From: Candidatus Mediterraneibacter quadrami
GTDB lineage: Bacteria > Bacillota > Clostridia > Lachnospirales > Lachnospiraceae
NCBI GenBank assembly: GCA_019120575.1
Contig: DWUU01000060.1
Span: 1 to 61,393 of the forward strand
DNA: 61,393 bases
Reading direction: 5' to 3'
Shown here: positions 16,922 through 29,090 of the stretch, one piece after another
How the letters are laid out: the number at the start of each line of letters is the position of its first letter
Numbering within the stretch: position 1 is the first letter of the stretch
The notes under the pieces: generated by a model
The model's input: only the letters and a program-made list of their open reading frames with translations
Databases searched by the model: none
Told to the model about the DNA's origin: nothing
Position numbers and translations under genes: made by a program

Positions 16922-18031
16922 ATGAAAATCATATGCACAAAATCAAACCTGTCAAAAGGAGTAAGTATTGTATCGAAGGCCGTTCCTTCTAAAACGACAA
17001 TGCCCATCCTGGAATGCATCCTGATCGATGCTTCTACAGACGTGATCAAACTTACAGCAAACGATATGGAACTTGGCATTGAGACTTCCATAGACGGTGA
17101 GATCGTAGAAAGAGGGATCATGGCCATCAATGCAAAAATCTTTTCGGAGATCGTACGGAAGCTTCCGGACAGCGAGATTGTGATCGAGACTCAGGGAGAG
17201 GCCCAGGCGCTGATTAAATGTGAGAAAGCGAAATTCAATATTGCTGTTCAGCCGGGTGAGGATTTTTCATATCTGCCGGTTGTTGAAAAGGATGATTTTA
17301 TTACCGTATCCGAATTTACCCTGAAAGAAGTGATCCGTCAGACGATCTTCTCGATCGCGGACAGCGATACGAACAAGATGATGACAGGCGAGCTTTTTGA
17401 GATCGATGATAATATCCTGAAGGTAGTTTCCCTTGACGGGCACCGGATCTCGATCCGCAAGATCGAACTGAAAGATTCCTATGCGCCGAAGAAAGTGATC
17501 GTTCCGGGCAAGACGCTGCAGGAGATCAGCAAGATCATCGGCGGTGAAGCGGAAGCGGACGTGGACATTTCATTTACAAAGAACCACATTGTATTCGAGT
17601 TTGACCGGACGGTCGTTGTATCAAGACTCATCGAGGGAGAATATTTCCGGATCGATCAGATGCTCTCAAGCGACTATGAGACGAAAGCAAGGATCAACAA
17701 GAAAGAACTTCTCGACTGTATCGACAGGGCGACCCTTCTGATCAAAGAGGGAGACAAGAAGCCGATTATCATTGATATCAGGGATGAATCCATGGAATTC
17801 AAGATCAAATCACAGATTGGATCCATGGATGAGGAGATTATGTGCATCAAGGAAGGAAAAGACCTTCTGATCGGATTCAATCCGAAGTTTCTCATCGACG
17901 CGCTCCGCGTGATCGATGACGAGGAAGTGGATCTGTATTTCATGAACGCGAAAGCGCCGCTGTTTATCAAGGATGCAGAGCAGAGCTATATCTATCTGAT
18001 CCTTCCTGTCAATTTCAACGCGGCGATCTAA
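16922..18031 (+). CDS. dnaN: DNA polymerase III subunit beta (sliding clamp)
   Basis: Ring-shaped processivity clamp that also docks repair polymerases and MutS. The 369 residues contain three repeated clamp domains: MKIICTKSNLSKGVSIVSKAVPSKTTMPIL at the start of the first, YLPVVEKDDFITVSEF at the second, and the C-terminal peptide-binding edge ending YIYLILPVN. AAAGGAG lies 11 bases before ATG. It is downstream of dnaA, with rlbA 11 bases behind. Confidence 0.98.
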   Translation: MKIICTKSNLSKGVSIVSKAVPSKTTMPILECILIDASTDVIKLTANDMELGIETSIDGEIVERGIMAINAKIFSEIVRKLPDSEIVIETQGEAQALIKCEKAKFNIAVQPGEDFSYLPVVEKDDFITVSEFTLKEVIRQTIFSIADSDTNKMMTGELFEIDDNILKVVSLDGHRISIRKIELKDSYAPKKVIVPGKTLQEISKIIGGEAEADVDISFTKNHIVFEFDRTVVVSRLIEGEYFRIDQMLSSDYETKARINKKELLDCIDRATLLIKEGDKKPIIIDIRDESMEFKIKSQIGSMDEEIMCIKEGKDLLIGFNPKFLIDALRVIDDEEVDLYFMNAKAPLFIKDAEQSYIYLILPVNFNAAI

Positions 18032-18042
18032 AGGAGAACGAT

Positions 18043-18255
18043 ATGGATATATTTCAGTTAAGAGCCGGAGAAGATTTCATCCGGCTCGGACAGGTTTTAA
18101 AAGCAACCGGCATGGTCGAATCCGGAGCGGAGGCGAAGGAGATCATTCAGGACGGCCTTGTCAGCGTCAACGGTGAGATCGAGACGAGAAGAGGAAGGAA
18201 GCTTCACAGTGGAGACGTCGTTTCATATGACGGGAAAGAGCTTGAGATCGGATGA
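18043..18255 (+). CDS. rlbA: S4-domain RNA-binding protein (YaaA/RlbA type)
   Basis: 70 residues making up a single S4 RNA-binding domain: FIRLGQVLKATGMVESGAEAKEII, DGLVSVNGEIETRRGRKL and GDVVSYDGKELEI. Proteins of this size between dnaN and recF are known as YaaA in Bacillus and are linked to ribosome assembly. The site AAGGAG lies six bases before the start. Confidence 0.93.
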   Translation: MDIFQLRAGEDFIRLGQVLKATGMVESGAEAKEIIQDGLVSVNGEIETRRGRKLHSGDVVSYDGKELEIG

Positions 18256-18316
18256 CCGGGCATTTTTGTTTGAAAAATGTTGTAAAAAAGTGTAAAATAG
18301 ATTAGATAGGTAAATT

Positions 18317-21353
<3,037 letters not shown>

Positions 21354-21442
21354 CGATTTACAGCGACCGGCTTAATGGACGCAGAAGCACAGAAAACAAG
21401 GCCGAGAGCTTTCTAAAAACTAACTCAATAAGGAGATAAAAC

Positions 21443-23950
21443 ATGGAAGACAACATTTTTGATAAAGTTCACGAAGTCGATCTGAAGAAAACGATGGAGG
21501 ATTCCTATATCAACTACGCCATGAGCGTTATCGCATCCCGCGCCCTTCCGGACGTCCGGGACGGCCTGAAGCCGGTGCAGAGAAGGATCCTCTACTCAAT
21601 GATAGAACTTAACAACGGCCCCGACAAGCCGCATCGTAAATGTGCGCGTATCGTCGGTGATACAATGGGTAAATACCACCCCCACGGCGACAGTTCCATT
21701 TACGGAGCCCTCGTCAATCTGGCCCAGGACTGGTCCACCAGATATCCGCTGGTAGACGGCCACGGAAACTTCGGCTCTGTGGACGGCGACGGCGCGGCGG
21801 CCATGCGTTATACAGAGGCCCGTCTGAGTAAGATTTCCATGGAAATGACGGCGGATATCAATAAAGATACCGTGGATTTCAGGCCGAACTTTGACGAGAC
21901 GGAGAAGGAGCCGACCGTGCTTCCTTCCAGATTCCCGAACCTGCTCGTAAACGGAACATCCGGCATCGCTGTCGGTATGGCGACGAATATCCCGCCGCAC
22001 AACTTAAGAGAAGTCATTGGCGCGGTGGTAAAGATCATCGACGACCAGATCGATGAGAACGGCGAGACGTCCATTGAGGATATCATGCAGATCATTAAGG
22101 GACCGGACTTTCCGACCGGCGCGGAGATCCTCGGGACAAGAGGCATCGAGGAAGCGTACCGCACAGGACGCGGCAAGATCCGCGTGCGCGCCATCACAAA
22201 TATCGAGCCCATGGCAAACGGAAAGAACCGGATCATCGTGACCGAGCTTCCGTTCATGGTCAACAAAGCAAGACTGATCGAGAAGATCGCGGAGCTTGTA
22301 AGAGATAAGCGGATCGACGGCATCACGGATCTGAGCGATCAGTCCAGCCGTGAGGGAATGCGGATCTGCATCGAACTGAGAAGAGATGTGAATCCGAACG
22401 TGATCCTGAATCAGCTTTACAAGCACACACAGCTTCAGGATACATTCGGTGTGATCATGCTGGCTCTCGTGAACGACCAGCCGCAGGTCATGAATCTTCT
22501 TGATATGCTGAAATATTACCTTCAGCATCAGGAAGAGGTTGTTACGAGACGTACAAAATACGACCTCAACAAAGCGGAAGAGCGGGCTCATATCCTGGAA
22601 GGCCTGCTCATCGCCCTTGATAATATTGACGAAGTCATCCGCATCATCCGCGGATCCAAGACGGTTCAGATCGCCAAGAGCGAATTAATGGAGCGTTTCG
22701 AGCTTTCCGAAGTGCAGGCCCAGGCGATCGTGGACATGCGTCTGAGAGCCCTGACCGGACTGGAAAGAGAGAAGATCGAAGCCGAGTACGCAGAACTGGA
22801 GAAGAAGATCGCCGAATACAAGGCAATCCTTGCAGACCGCAAACTGCTCCTCGGGGTGATCAAAAAAGAAATCCTCATCATTGCGGAAAAATACGGGGAT
22901 GAGAGAAGGACCCACATCGGATACGATGAATTCGATATCACCATGGAAGACCTGATCCCGAGGGAAAATGTGGTGATCACCATGACGAACCTCGGATATA
23001 TCAAGCGGATGAGCATGGACACCTTTAAGAGCCAGAACCGCGGCGGCAAGGGAATCAAAGGTATGCAGACGCTGGAAGAGGATTATATCCGCGAGCTGTT
23101 TGTCACGACCACCCATCACTATATTATGTTCTTCACCAACACCGGCCGCGTATACCGCCTGAAAGGATACGAGATACCGGAGGCCGGAAGAACCGCAAGG
23201 GGAACGGCCATCATCAATCTCCTGCAGCTCATGCCGGATGAGAAGATCACAGCCATGATCCCGCTGAAAGACTACGAAGAGGGCAAATATCTCTTCATGG
23301 CGACCGAGAAGGGACTGGTCAAGAAGACGTCCATCACCGAGTATGCAAATGTCCGAAAGACCGGACTTGCTGCGATCTCCCTGAGAGAGGACGACCGTCT
23401 GATCGAAGTAAAAGTAACAGACAACAACCAGGATATCCTTCTGGTGACAAAATACGGACAGTGCATCCGTTTCAATGAGACCGATGTGCGTGCAACCGGA
23501 AGAGTTTCCATGGGCGTGCGCGGCATGAACCTGGGCGACAGCGATGTTGTCATCGGCATGCAGATCAGCAGCCAGGGCAAAGACCTCCTGATCGTATCCG
23601 AAAAAGGTATGGGCAAGCGGACCGATATGGAAGAATTCACCCGCCAGAACCGCGGCGGCAAAGGTGTGAAGTGCTACAAGATCACCGAAAAGACCGGAAA
23701 TGTAGTCGGTATGAAAGCGGTGGATGAAGACAGCGAGATCATGATCATCAACACAGAAGGGATCATCATCCGCATGAAATGCTCGGATATCTCAACATAC
23801 GGAAGAATAACTTCCGGAGTGAAACTGATCAATTTACCTGACCATGATAAAGTTGCAAGCGTGGCAAAAGTAAGAAAGGCTTCTGCTGAGATCGACGGAG
23901 AACAGGTAGAGATCGGAGAAGAAGAGGAAGAAGAAAAGACAGAAGAATAA
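21443..23950 (+). CDS. gyrA: DNA gyrase subunit A
   Basis: DNA-breaking subunit of gyrase. The 835 residues contain the winged-helix breakage domain with catalytic Tyr123 (AAMRYTEAR), a coiled-coil tower, and the C-terminal beta-pinwheel with repeated blades and the GyrA box-like QNRGGKG at two places. The quinolone region reads [14 protein letters not shown]: Ser84 matches E. coli Ser83, but Gly88 replaces the acidic Asp87. The tail is strongly acidic ([10 protein letters not shown]). It is 89 bases after gyrB, preceded by AAGGAG. Confidence 0.97.
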   Translation: MEDNIFDKVHEVDLKKTMEDSYINYAMSVIASRALPDVRDGLKPVQRRILYSMIELNNGPDKPHRKCARIVGDTMGKYHPHGDSSIYGALVNLAQDWSTRYPLVDGHGNFGSVDGDGAAAMRYTEARLSKISMEMTADINKDTVDFRPNFDETEKEPTVLPSRFPNLLVNGTSGIAVGMATNIPPHNLREVIGAVVKIIDDQIDENGETSIEDIMQIIKGPDFPTGAEILGTRGIEEAYRTGRGKIRVRAITNIEPMANGKNRIIVTELPFMVNKARLIEKIAELVRDKRIDGITDLSDQSSREGMRICIELRRDVNPNVILNQLYKHTQLQDTFGVIMLALVNDQPQVMNLLDMLKYYLQHQEEVVTRRTKYDLNKAEERAHILEGLLIALDNIDEVIRIIRGSKTVQIAKSELMERFELSEVQAQAIVDMRLRALTGLEREKIEAEYAELEKKIAEYKAILADRKLLLGVIKKEILIIAEKYGDERRTHIGYDEFDITMEDLIPRENVVITMTNLGYIKRMSMDTFKSQNRGGKGIKGMQTLEEDYIRELFVTTTHHYIMFFTNTGRVYRLKGYEIPEAGRTARGTAIINLLQLMPDEKITAMIPLKDYEEGKYLFMATEKGLVKKTSITEYANVRKTGLAAISLREDDRLIEVKVTDNNQDILLVTKYGQCIRFNETDVRATGRVSMGVRGMNLGDSDVVIGMQISSQGKDLLIVSEKGMGKRTDMEEFTRQNRGGKGVKCYKITEKTGNVVGMKAVDEDSEIMIINTEGIIIRMKCSDISTYGRITSGVKLINLPDHDKVASVAKVRKASAEIDGEQVEIGEEEEEEKTEE

Positions 23951-23961
23951 ATAACTGAAAG

Positions 23962-23997
23962 ATGCGCCGTCCGGAAGTTCCGGATGGCGTATTTTTA
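23962..23997 (+). terminator. intrinsic terminator of the gyr operon
   Basis: ATGCGCCGTCCGG pairs with CCGGATGGCGTAT (two G-U pairs) around AAGTT, followed by TTTTTAT, 12 bases after the gyrA stop. Confidence 0.85.
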
Positions 23998-23999
23998 TC

Positions 24000-24070
24000 T
24001 CGATATTCAAATAATATTTATCGAAAAACAATAAAAATATATTGACAAATAATGTTTATGAACATATAAT
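24000..24070 (+). promoter_or_regulatory. promoter with operator-like repeats for the DUF2975/HTH cassette
   Basis: A consensus promoter is seen: TTGACA at 24042-24047, 17-base spacer, TATAAT at 24065-24070. A direct repeat CAAATAATRTTTAT occurs at 24008-24021 and 24046-24059, the second copy filling the -35/-10 spacer. A palindrome TCGATA...TATCGA spans 24000-24024. These are fitting operator sites for the small HTH protein encoded downstream. Confidence 0.7.
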
Positions 24071-24122
24071 ACGGGCAGATAAGGAAATATGTCAGGAATT
24101 ATTCCAGAATGGAGGAAACTGA

Positions 24123-24578
24123 ATGATGAACAGAAAAGGAATTGTTGTTTTTACGAAAGTTCTTCTGGATGTGATGTTTTACAGCGGCATCCTGGTTACG
24201 GCATCTCTGCCGTTTACACTGAAGCTGGCGGGAAAGTATTATTCACAGGATTTTGCAGAGCATTATATCCCGATGCTGGCAGTCTTTCTGGTGTCCGGTG
24301 TCTGCGGGCTTGTGATCGTGTATCAGCTTAGGAAGATGATCCGCACGGTCATTGCAAGAGATTGTTTTGTGGAAGGAAATACGAAGAGCCTGAAGCTGAT
24401 GGGAAAGACGGCGTTTGTCATCGCTGCCGTTTATATTGTGAAAGTGTTCACTGTCCCGACGCCGGCTACATTTGTCATTATCCTCACTTTCTTTATCGCG
24501 GGGCTGTTCAGTTATGTTCTGAGCATGGTATTTGCCGAAGCCGTGCGGTATAAGGAAGAGAATGATCTTACGATATAG
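24123..24578 (+). CDS. DUF2975 family membrane protein
   Basis: 151 residues with four predicted membrane helices (about 14-35, 52-75, 98-117, 122-143), the topology of DUF2975. The start ATG at 24123 has GGAGG seven bases upstream. Such proteins are usually encoded immediately before a small Cro/C1-type HTH protein, as here (18 bases to ATG 24597), and the pair probably forms a self-regulated module. The function of the membrane protein is unknown. Confidence 0.8.
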   Translation: MMNRKGIVVFTKVLLDVMFYSGILVTASLPFTLKLAGKYYSQDFAEHYIPMLAVFLVSGVCGLVIVYQLRKMIRTVIARDCFVEGNTKSLKLMGKTAFVIAAVYIVKVFTVPTPATFVIILTFFIAGLFSYVLSMVFAEAVRYKEENDLTI

Positions 24579-24596
24579 GAAGGGGTGAATGAGGAT

Positions 24597-24815
24597 ATGG
24601 CGATTGTAGTAAATCTTGATGTTATGATGGCAAAGAGAAAGATGAGTGTGACGGAGCTTGCCAATAAAGTGGATATTACCATGGCAAACCTGTCCATCCT
24701 GAAAAATAATAAGGCGAAGGCCGTGCGTTTTACAACGCTGGACGCCATATGCAGGGCGCTTGACTGTCAGCCGGGGGATATCCTTGAATATGTGAAGGAG
24801 GTGGACAATGGATAA
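24597..24815 (+). CDS. small Cro/C1-family HTH regulator (YozG-like)
   Basis: 72 residues forming essentially one helix-turn-helix: LDVMMAKRKMSVTELANKVDITMANLSILKNNKAKAV, then FTTLDAICRALDCQPGDILEY, the pattern of the HTH_26/YozG group. ATG at 24597 is preferred (AGGGGTGA eight bases upstream); GTG at 24585 would add four residues. It overlaps the next gene by eight bases, so three proteins are likely made together. The promoter region carries repeats it may bind. Confidence 0.85.
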   Translation: MAIVVNLDVMMAKRKMSVTELANKVDITMANLSILKNNKAKAVRFTTLDAICRALDCQPGDILEYVKEVDNG

Positions 24816-26334
24816 TATCTTTATCAACAGGATGAGGGAAAACCGCAGATGGTATGTGGAAATGAGCGTGATCTTCGGACTGCTTTTCACCGTCTGTTTA
24901 TACCGGAACCTGTCCGGGATCACATTTCCGGTGATCACAGCAGCGCTTCTTATGTTTTCTGTTCTCTTTCTGAAGAAAAATGAGATTCAGATCCAGAAAG
25001 GAAGCGCACCTTATTTTGCAGGGATCATGCTGCTCGGGATATCAACGGTCCTGACGGACCGGGGATTTTTCCACTTTTTCAACAGTGTGGGGATCGTGCT
25101 CCTGTTCATGATGTTGATGGCCCATCAGCTGTACCGGGACGATGAGTGGGGCTTTGAAGATTATGTGAAAAAGTTTTTCACCATGGCCGGGACGTGGATC
25201 GGAGCTCTGGGGGAACCTTTTCACAGAATGAAGAAAACCGATACAGAAACCGGAGACAGCAAAGAGAAAGCTGAAGATCCGGCGAAGGACGCCCGGAGAA
25301 AGCAGGCCGGCGCAGTTCTGTGCGGCGTACTTGCGGCGGCTGTGATGCTGATGATGATCATACCGCTCCTGATGTCGTCGGACCGGATCTTTTCACAGAT
25401 TTTCAACAGTATTTTCCGGTTTTTCAGTCCGCTGAATCTGTTACGGAAGATTGATATCGGAAATATCATCGGCGTCTGCCTGACTTTTGTTTTTGGCATG
25501 TTCGCTCTGTACGCGTTTTTCGCGGGACTTTTCAAAATGAACCTGGGCGGAAAAACGCAGACAAAACCGGGGAAGATAAGCCCCGCGACGGGGATTGCAT
25601 TTGCCGGCATGATGGCGGCCGTGTATGTGCTGTATGCGGGGATCCAGATTCTGTTCCTTTTTCTGAGGCTGGATCAGGGCCTTCCGGACGGTGTGACTTA
25701 TTCACAGTACGCCCGTGAAGGATTCTGGCAGCTTCTTCTGGTCAGCCTGATCAACTTCGGGACAGTGCTTGTCTGTGTGCGGATTTTTGCAGACAACCGG
25801 ATCTTAAAAGGGCTGCTCAGCGTGATATCGGGCTGCACCTGCATTATGATCCTGTCCGCGGCCTACCGGATGATCCTTTATGTGAGGGAGTACGGGTTAA
25901 GTTTCCTGCGGGTGTTGGTCCTCTGGTTCCTGGCTGTGCTGCTGCTTATCTTCGCCGGGATCATTTACAGCATATTCCGGGGCAGGTTCCGACTCTTCCG
26001 TTACATTACGGCGGTTGTTTCCGTTGGATACATCCTGCTTTCCCTGAGCCATGTGGACGCGGGGATTGCGGCTTACAATATAAGCGGCGCCGCGGACCAG
26101 AATGATATTGATATTTATTATCTGACGGATATGCTGTCCCAGGATGCCGCACCGCAGATTTCCAGTCTGATCGATCCGGAGAAGGTGGATGATGATACGA
26201 GGATGTATCTGACCGTTTATTTTGAGAATATGCGGGGGAACAATCTTGAATCAGGCTTCAGGGAATGGAACTTTTCGCGGCATGAGGCACTGAAAGCCTC
26301 GGAGGAATGGATATTCGGGAAAATCTACGGATAA
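24808..26334 (+). CDS. DUF4173 polytopic membrane protein
   Basis: 508 residues with about ten to eleven membrane helices and a hydrophilic cytoplasmic loop near 145-165. The second half carries FLRLDQGLPDGVTYSQYAREGFWQL, a block diagnostic of the DUF4173/DUF4153 family, and the soluble C-terminus has paired ISGAADQNDIDIYYL and EWNFSRHEAL. No catalytic residues are recognisable. Overlapping start and stop with the HTH gene shows translational coupling. The C-terminal region is probably extracytoplasmic. Confidence 0.8.
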   Translation: MDNIFINRMRENRRWYVEMSVIFGLLFTVCLYRNLSGITFPVITAALLMFSVLFLKKNEIQIQKGSAPYFAGIMLLGISTVLTDRGFFHFFNSVGIVLLFMMLMAHQLYRDDEWGFEDYVKKFFTMAGTWIGALGEPFHRMKKTDTETGDSKEKAEDPAKDARRKQAGAVLCGVLAAAVMLMMIIPLLMSSDRIFSQIFNSIFRFFSPLNLLRKIDIGNIIGVCLTFVFGMFALYAFFAGLFKMNLGGKTQTKPGKISPATGIAFAGMMAAVYVLYAGIQILFLFLRLDQGLPDGVTYSQYAREGFWQLLLVSLINFGTVLVCVRIFADNRILKGLLSVISGCTCIMILSAAYRMILYVREYGLSFLRVLVLWFLAVLLLIFAGIIYSIFRGRFRLFRYITAVVSVGYILLSLSHVDAGIAAYNISGAADQNDIDIYYLTDMLSQDAAPQISSLIDPEKVDDDTRMYLTVYFENMRGNNLESGFREWNFSRHEALKASEEWIFGKIYG

Positions 26335-26399
26335 GTCATAAAACAGCTCTTTTCAGAGTAAGATATATCAGACGTATATTCCGGAAGGGGAGGGCAGAC

Positions 26400-26609
26400 A
26401 TGGCAAAGAAGATCGGGGGGGCTGTGCTGCGGTTTTTCATCCGCGCGGCGATCGGAATGGCACTGATTTTTGTCATTAACAGCTATGTCATTCCGGCAGA
26501 TTCTTCAATTAATGTGGGTCTGAACGCGGTCTCCTTTTTGACATCCGGAACCCTTGGTATTCCTGGCGTCGGGCTCCTTTACGGGATTGTCTGCTGTCAG
26601 ATTTTGTGA
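26400..26609 (+). CDS. BofA-family protein
   Basis: 69 residues with two hydrophobic segments. The C-terminal part INVGLNAVSFLTSGTLGIPG followed by VGLLYGI is the BofA signature. BofA in Bacillus holds the SpoIVFB protease inactive until the mother cell is ready to process pro-sigma-K, so the gene points to a spore former. ATG at 26400 is chosen because GGAAGGGGAGGG precedes it; the open frame further upstream overlaps the previous gene and has no similarity. Confidence 0.85.
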   Translation: MAKKIGGAVLRFFIRAAIGMALIFVINSYVIPADSSINVGLNAVSFLTSGTLGIPGVGLLYGIVCCQIL

Positions 26610-26624
26610 AGTTTTTACAAAAAT

Positions 26625-26674
26625 CGGCGGATTTCATTTTTGCTGTGGACAAAGTGAAATCCGCCGTTTATAAT
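26625..26674 (+). promoter_or_regulatory. promoter of the Tad pilus operon overlapped by a 12-bp inverted repeat
   Basis: TGGACA at 26646-26651, 17-base spacer and a perfect TATAAT at 26669-26674. A perfect 12-bp inverted repeat CGGCGGATTTCA/TGAAATCCGCCG has its left arm at 26625-26636 and its right arm (26655-26666) inside the spacer. The repeat could be the bofA terminator, an operator or both. Confidence 0.6.
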
Positions 26675-26680
26675 GCGTCT

Positions 26681-26815
26681 TACACCACAGGAAATCACCT
26701 GTGAAAACACCGGTTTTTGAGGGAAGACCGGTCGTGTCAGAATGATTGGACCGTAAACGGTCCGGGGATCATTGCTTTTATCTGTGCTGCAGGACATCGC
26801 AGCAGAATTCAGATT
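26681..26815 (+). promoter_or_regulatory. structured leader of the Tad pilus operon
   Basis: The predicted 5' leader has four consecutive hairpins: CACAGG/CCTGTG 26686-26703, ACCGGT/ACCGGT 26709-26732, a two-part stem AATGAT-GGACCG/CGGTCC-ATCATT 26741-26773, and TGCTGC/GCAGCA 26785-26804. The only purine-rich stretch (GCAGGA) is in the last hairpin loop, and no ribosome site directly precedes the ATG at 26816. I match it to no known riboswitch. Confidence 0.45.
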
Positions 26816-27874
26816 ATGTCAGAAAAAAATTTAAAAATCGTACCGGGGAATTTCGTGATCTGTGATGTGCAGAAAGAGTATGCGGAATGTCTTTTCCGCA
26901 TCCTGACAGAGCGGTTGTCGGACCGGTATCAGTTTCATCTTTTTTCAGATGCACATCGCATGGTGGAATTCACAGAGCAGGCGGGGGCCGCCATTCTCCT
27001 GGTCAGTGAAGAGTACCGGGAATATGCGCTGCATGCCCGGGCGGAGCAGCGGTTCGTCCTGACGGAGATTCCCTGCGTGAGGGAGGCCGGCAATGAACCG
27101 GTCGTCCCGGTTTTCCGCTATCAGCCGGCGGAGCGGATTATAAGAGAAATATGCGGGAGCATCGTGACAGCCCCGCAGAAAGGCGTTCAGATGCAGGCTG
27201 CCCGCCCGGCGTTAAAAAGAGCGGATCCGCCGGTTTTCTATCAGGTGCCTGATCCGCAGATCAGACCAGTAAAGCCGGCCGCATCAGACCGGACAGAGGT
27301 CAGGGGGCTGATCGGCGTGTATTCGCCGGTCCACCGGATCGGCAAGACGAGGTTTGCTCTGCGGCTGGGGCAGCGTCTGGCGGAGGAGGTGCCGGTCCTC
27401 TATCTCAGTATGGAGGGATATTCCGGGAGAGATCTGTATTTTCCGGGAGAGGAAGGTGAGGATCTGGGCGATCTTCTCTACTGCATGAGACAGGAGCGGT
27501 CTGATCACGGGCTGAAGATCAGTTCCATGACCGGCCGGATCGGACGCATGGACTATATTCGTCCCATGGAAAATGTAATGGATCTGCGGGATGTAAAGGA
27601 AGAGGAGTGGCTGCGCCTCTTCGGGATGATTGCAGAAAAATGTGTCTATGAGGCGGTCGTTCTCGATCTGGGGGACGGCATTGACGGCCTCTATGGGATC
27701 CTTGAGCGGTGCAGCCGGGTGTATACGCCTTATATCAGCGATCCGGTTTCGCTGGCAAAGCTGAAGCAGTATGAGGATAATCTCCGGGAAACCGGACACG
27801 AGACGATTCTCCGGCATACGGTGAAGAAGCTGATGCGAAGGAAGTCCAGGATGCCGGAAAGGGACGGCGGCTGA
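26816..27874 (+). CDS. tadZ: TadZ/CpaE-like localisation ATPase
   Basis: About 352 residues. An N-terminal atypical receiver-like domain (NFVICDVQKEYAECLFRIL, then GAAILLVSEEY) is followed by a ParA/MinD-type ATPase domain with a degenerate P-loop near residue 170 (SPVHRIGKTRFAL, lacking the usual KGG) and a VVLDLGDGIDG strand in the Walker B position. TadZ proteins fix the pilus machine at the pole and need little ATPase activity. ATG at 26816 starts the recognisable domain. Translation runs to within one base of tadA. First gene of the Tad operon. Confidence 0.8.
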   Translation: MSEKNLKIVPGNFVICDVQKEYAECLFRILTERLSDRYQFHLFSDAHRMVEFTEQAGAAILLVSEEYREYALHARAEQRFVLTEIPCVREAGNEPVVPVFRYQPAERIIREICGSIVTAPQKGVQMQAARPALKRADPPVFYQVPDPQIRPVKPAASDRTEVRGLIGVYSPVHRIGKTRFALRLGQRLAEEVPVLYLSMEGYSGRDLYFPGEEGEDLGDLLYCMRQERSDHGLKISSMTGRIGRMDYIRPMENVMDLRDVKEEEWLRLFGMIAEKCVYEAVVLDLGDGIDGLYGILERCSRVYTPYISDPVSLAKLKQYEDNLRETGHETILRHTVKKLMRRKSRMPERDGG

Positions 27875-27875
27875 T

Positions 27876-29090
27876 ATGGCAAGGACGGAAGAACTGTACG
27901 GACGGGTCCTGTGCCGGATGGATATGACGAAGGATACCGGTGAGGATGAACTGCAGGAAATTATCCTTCAGGTTCTGGATGAAGCGGCAGAAGAAGAATA
28001 TCTGCCGCTCAGCGAGAAGATCCGGATCAGCAGGGAACTGTTCAATTCATTCCGGAGACTGGATATTCTTCAGGATCTTCTGGAGGACGAGACGATAACC
28101 GAGATCATGGTGAATGGGACGGATTACATTTTTTATGAGAAGGGCGGACGGCTGTACCGGTCGGACAGACGGTTTATCTCGGAAGAGCGGCTTAATGATG
28201 TGATCCAGCAGATCGCCGGGGAGGCGAACCGGTATGTCAACGAAGCCTCTCCGATTGCGGACGCCAGACTTCCGGACGGATCCCGTGTAAATGTGGTTCT
28301 GAAGCCTGTGGCTGTGAACGGGCCGATCCTGACGATTCGGAAGTTTCCGTCGGAGGCGATCACCATGGACCAGCTTGTACGGATGGGAAGCCTGACCTGC
28401 GATGCGGCGGAGTTTATAAAAAAGCTTGTGAATGCAAAGTACAACATTTTTGTAAGCGGCGGGACAGGCGCCGGGAAGACGACCTTCCTGAATGCCATGT
28501 CGGACTTCATTCCAAAGGATGAACGGATCATTACCATTGAGGATAACGCGGAGCTTCAGATCCGGGGCGTGGAGAATCTGGTCCGCCTGGAAGCCAGGGG
28601 AGCCAATCCGGAGGGGGAAGGGGCCGTGACGATCCGGGATCTGATCCGGTCGGCTCTGAGGATGCGGCCGGACCGGATCATTGTGGGGGAAGTCCGGGGC
28701 GAAGAGACGGTGGACATGATCTCTTCGGCCATGCTGAACGGACACAGCGGTTCCATGTCCACCGGACATGCAAACAATCCGGCGGATATGCTGCACCGGC
28801 TGGAGACAATGATGATGATGGGGATCGACCTGCCGCTGGCAGCGATCCAGCGACAGATCGCTTCGGCGCTTGATATTATCATTCATCTGGGACGGCTCCG
28901 GGACAAGAGCCGGCGGGTGCTGAAGATCGAAGAAGTCACGGGATATGCGGACGGAAGGATCACGACGGAGACACTGTACGAATTCAGAGAGGAGGGGATG
29001 AAACATGAAGAAGTTAAAGGAAGCCTTATGAAGGTTGGCGACATCCGGAACCGGGAAAAGCTCATGGCGGCAGGATATCAGGAAATCTGA
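27876..29090 (+). CDS. tadA: Tad/Flp pilus assembly ATPase (TadA/CpaF family)
   Basis: Hexameric secretion ATPase that powers pilus assembly, and possibly retraction. The 404 residues have the N-terminal TITEIMVNGTDYIFYEKGG block, Walker A GGTGAGKTTFLNAM near 194-207, an Asp box ITIEDNAELQI, Walker B RPDRIIVGEVRGEE and the His box GHSGSMSTGHANNP. It matches the CpaF branch of type II/IV secretion ATPases. It starts one base after tadZ and its 3' end overlaps tadB. Confidence 0.95.
   Translation: MARTEELYGRVLCRMDMTKDTGEDELQEIILQVLDEAAEEEYLPLSEKIRISRELFNSFRRLDILQDLLEDETITEIMVNGTDYIFYEKGGRLYRSDRRFISEERLNDVIQQIAGEANRYVNEASPIADARLPDGSRVNVVLKPVAVNGPILTIRKFPSEAITMDQLVRMGSLTCDAAEFIKKLVNAKYNIFVSGGTGAGKTTFLNAMSDFIPKDERIITIEDNAELQIRGVENLVRLEARGANPEGEGAVTIRDLIRSALRMRPDRIIVGEVRGEETVDMISSAMLNGHSGSMSTGHANNPADMLHRLETMMMMGIDLPLAAIQRQIASALDIIIHLGRLRDKSRRVLKIEEVTGYADGRITTETLYEFREEGMKHEEVKGSLMKVGDIRNREKLMAAGYQEI

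Noticed and set aside
24123-24815. Toxin-antitoxin pair
   Set aside because: The HTH protein is small, but the partner is a four-helix DUF2975 protein and no known toxin family matches.
26681-26815. A c-di-GMP riboswitch in the Tad leader
   Set aside because: The conserved GEMM core elements are not visible, so only an unassigned structured leader is claimed.
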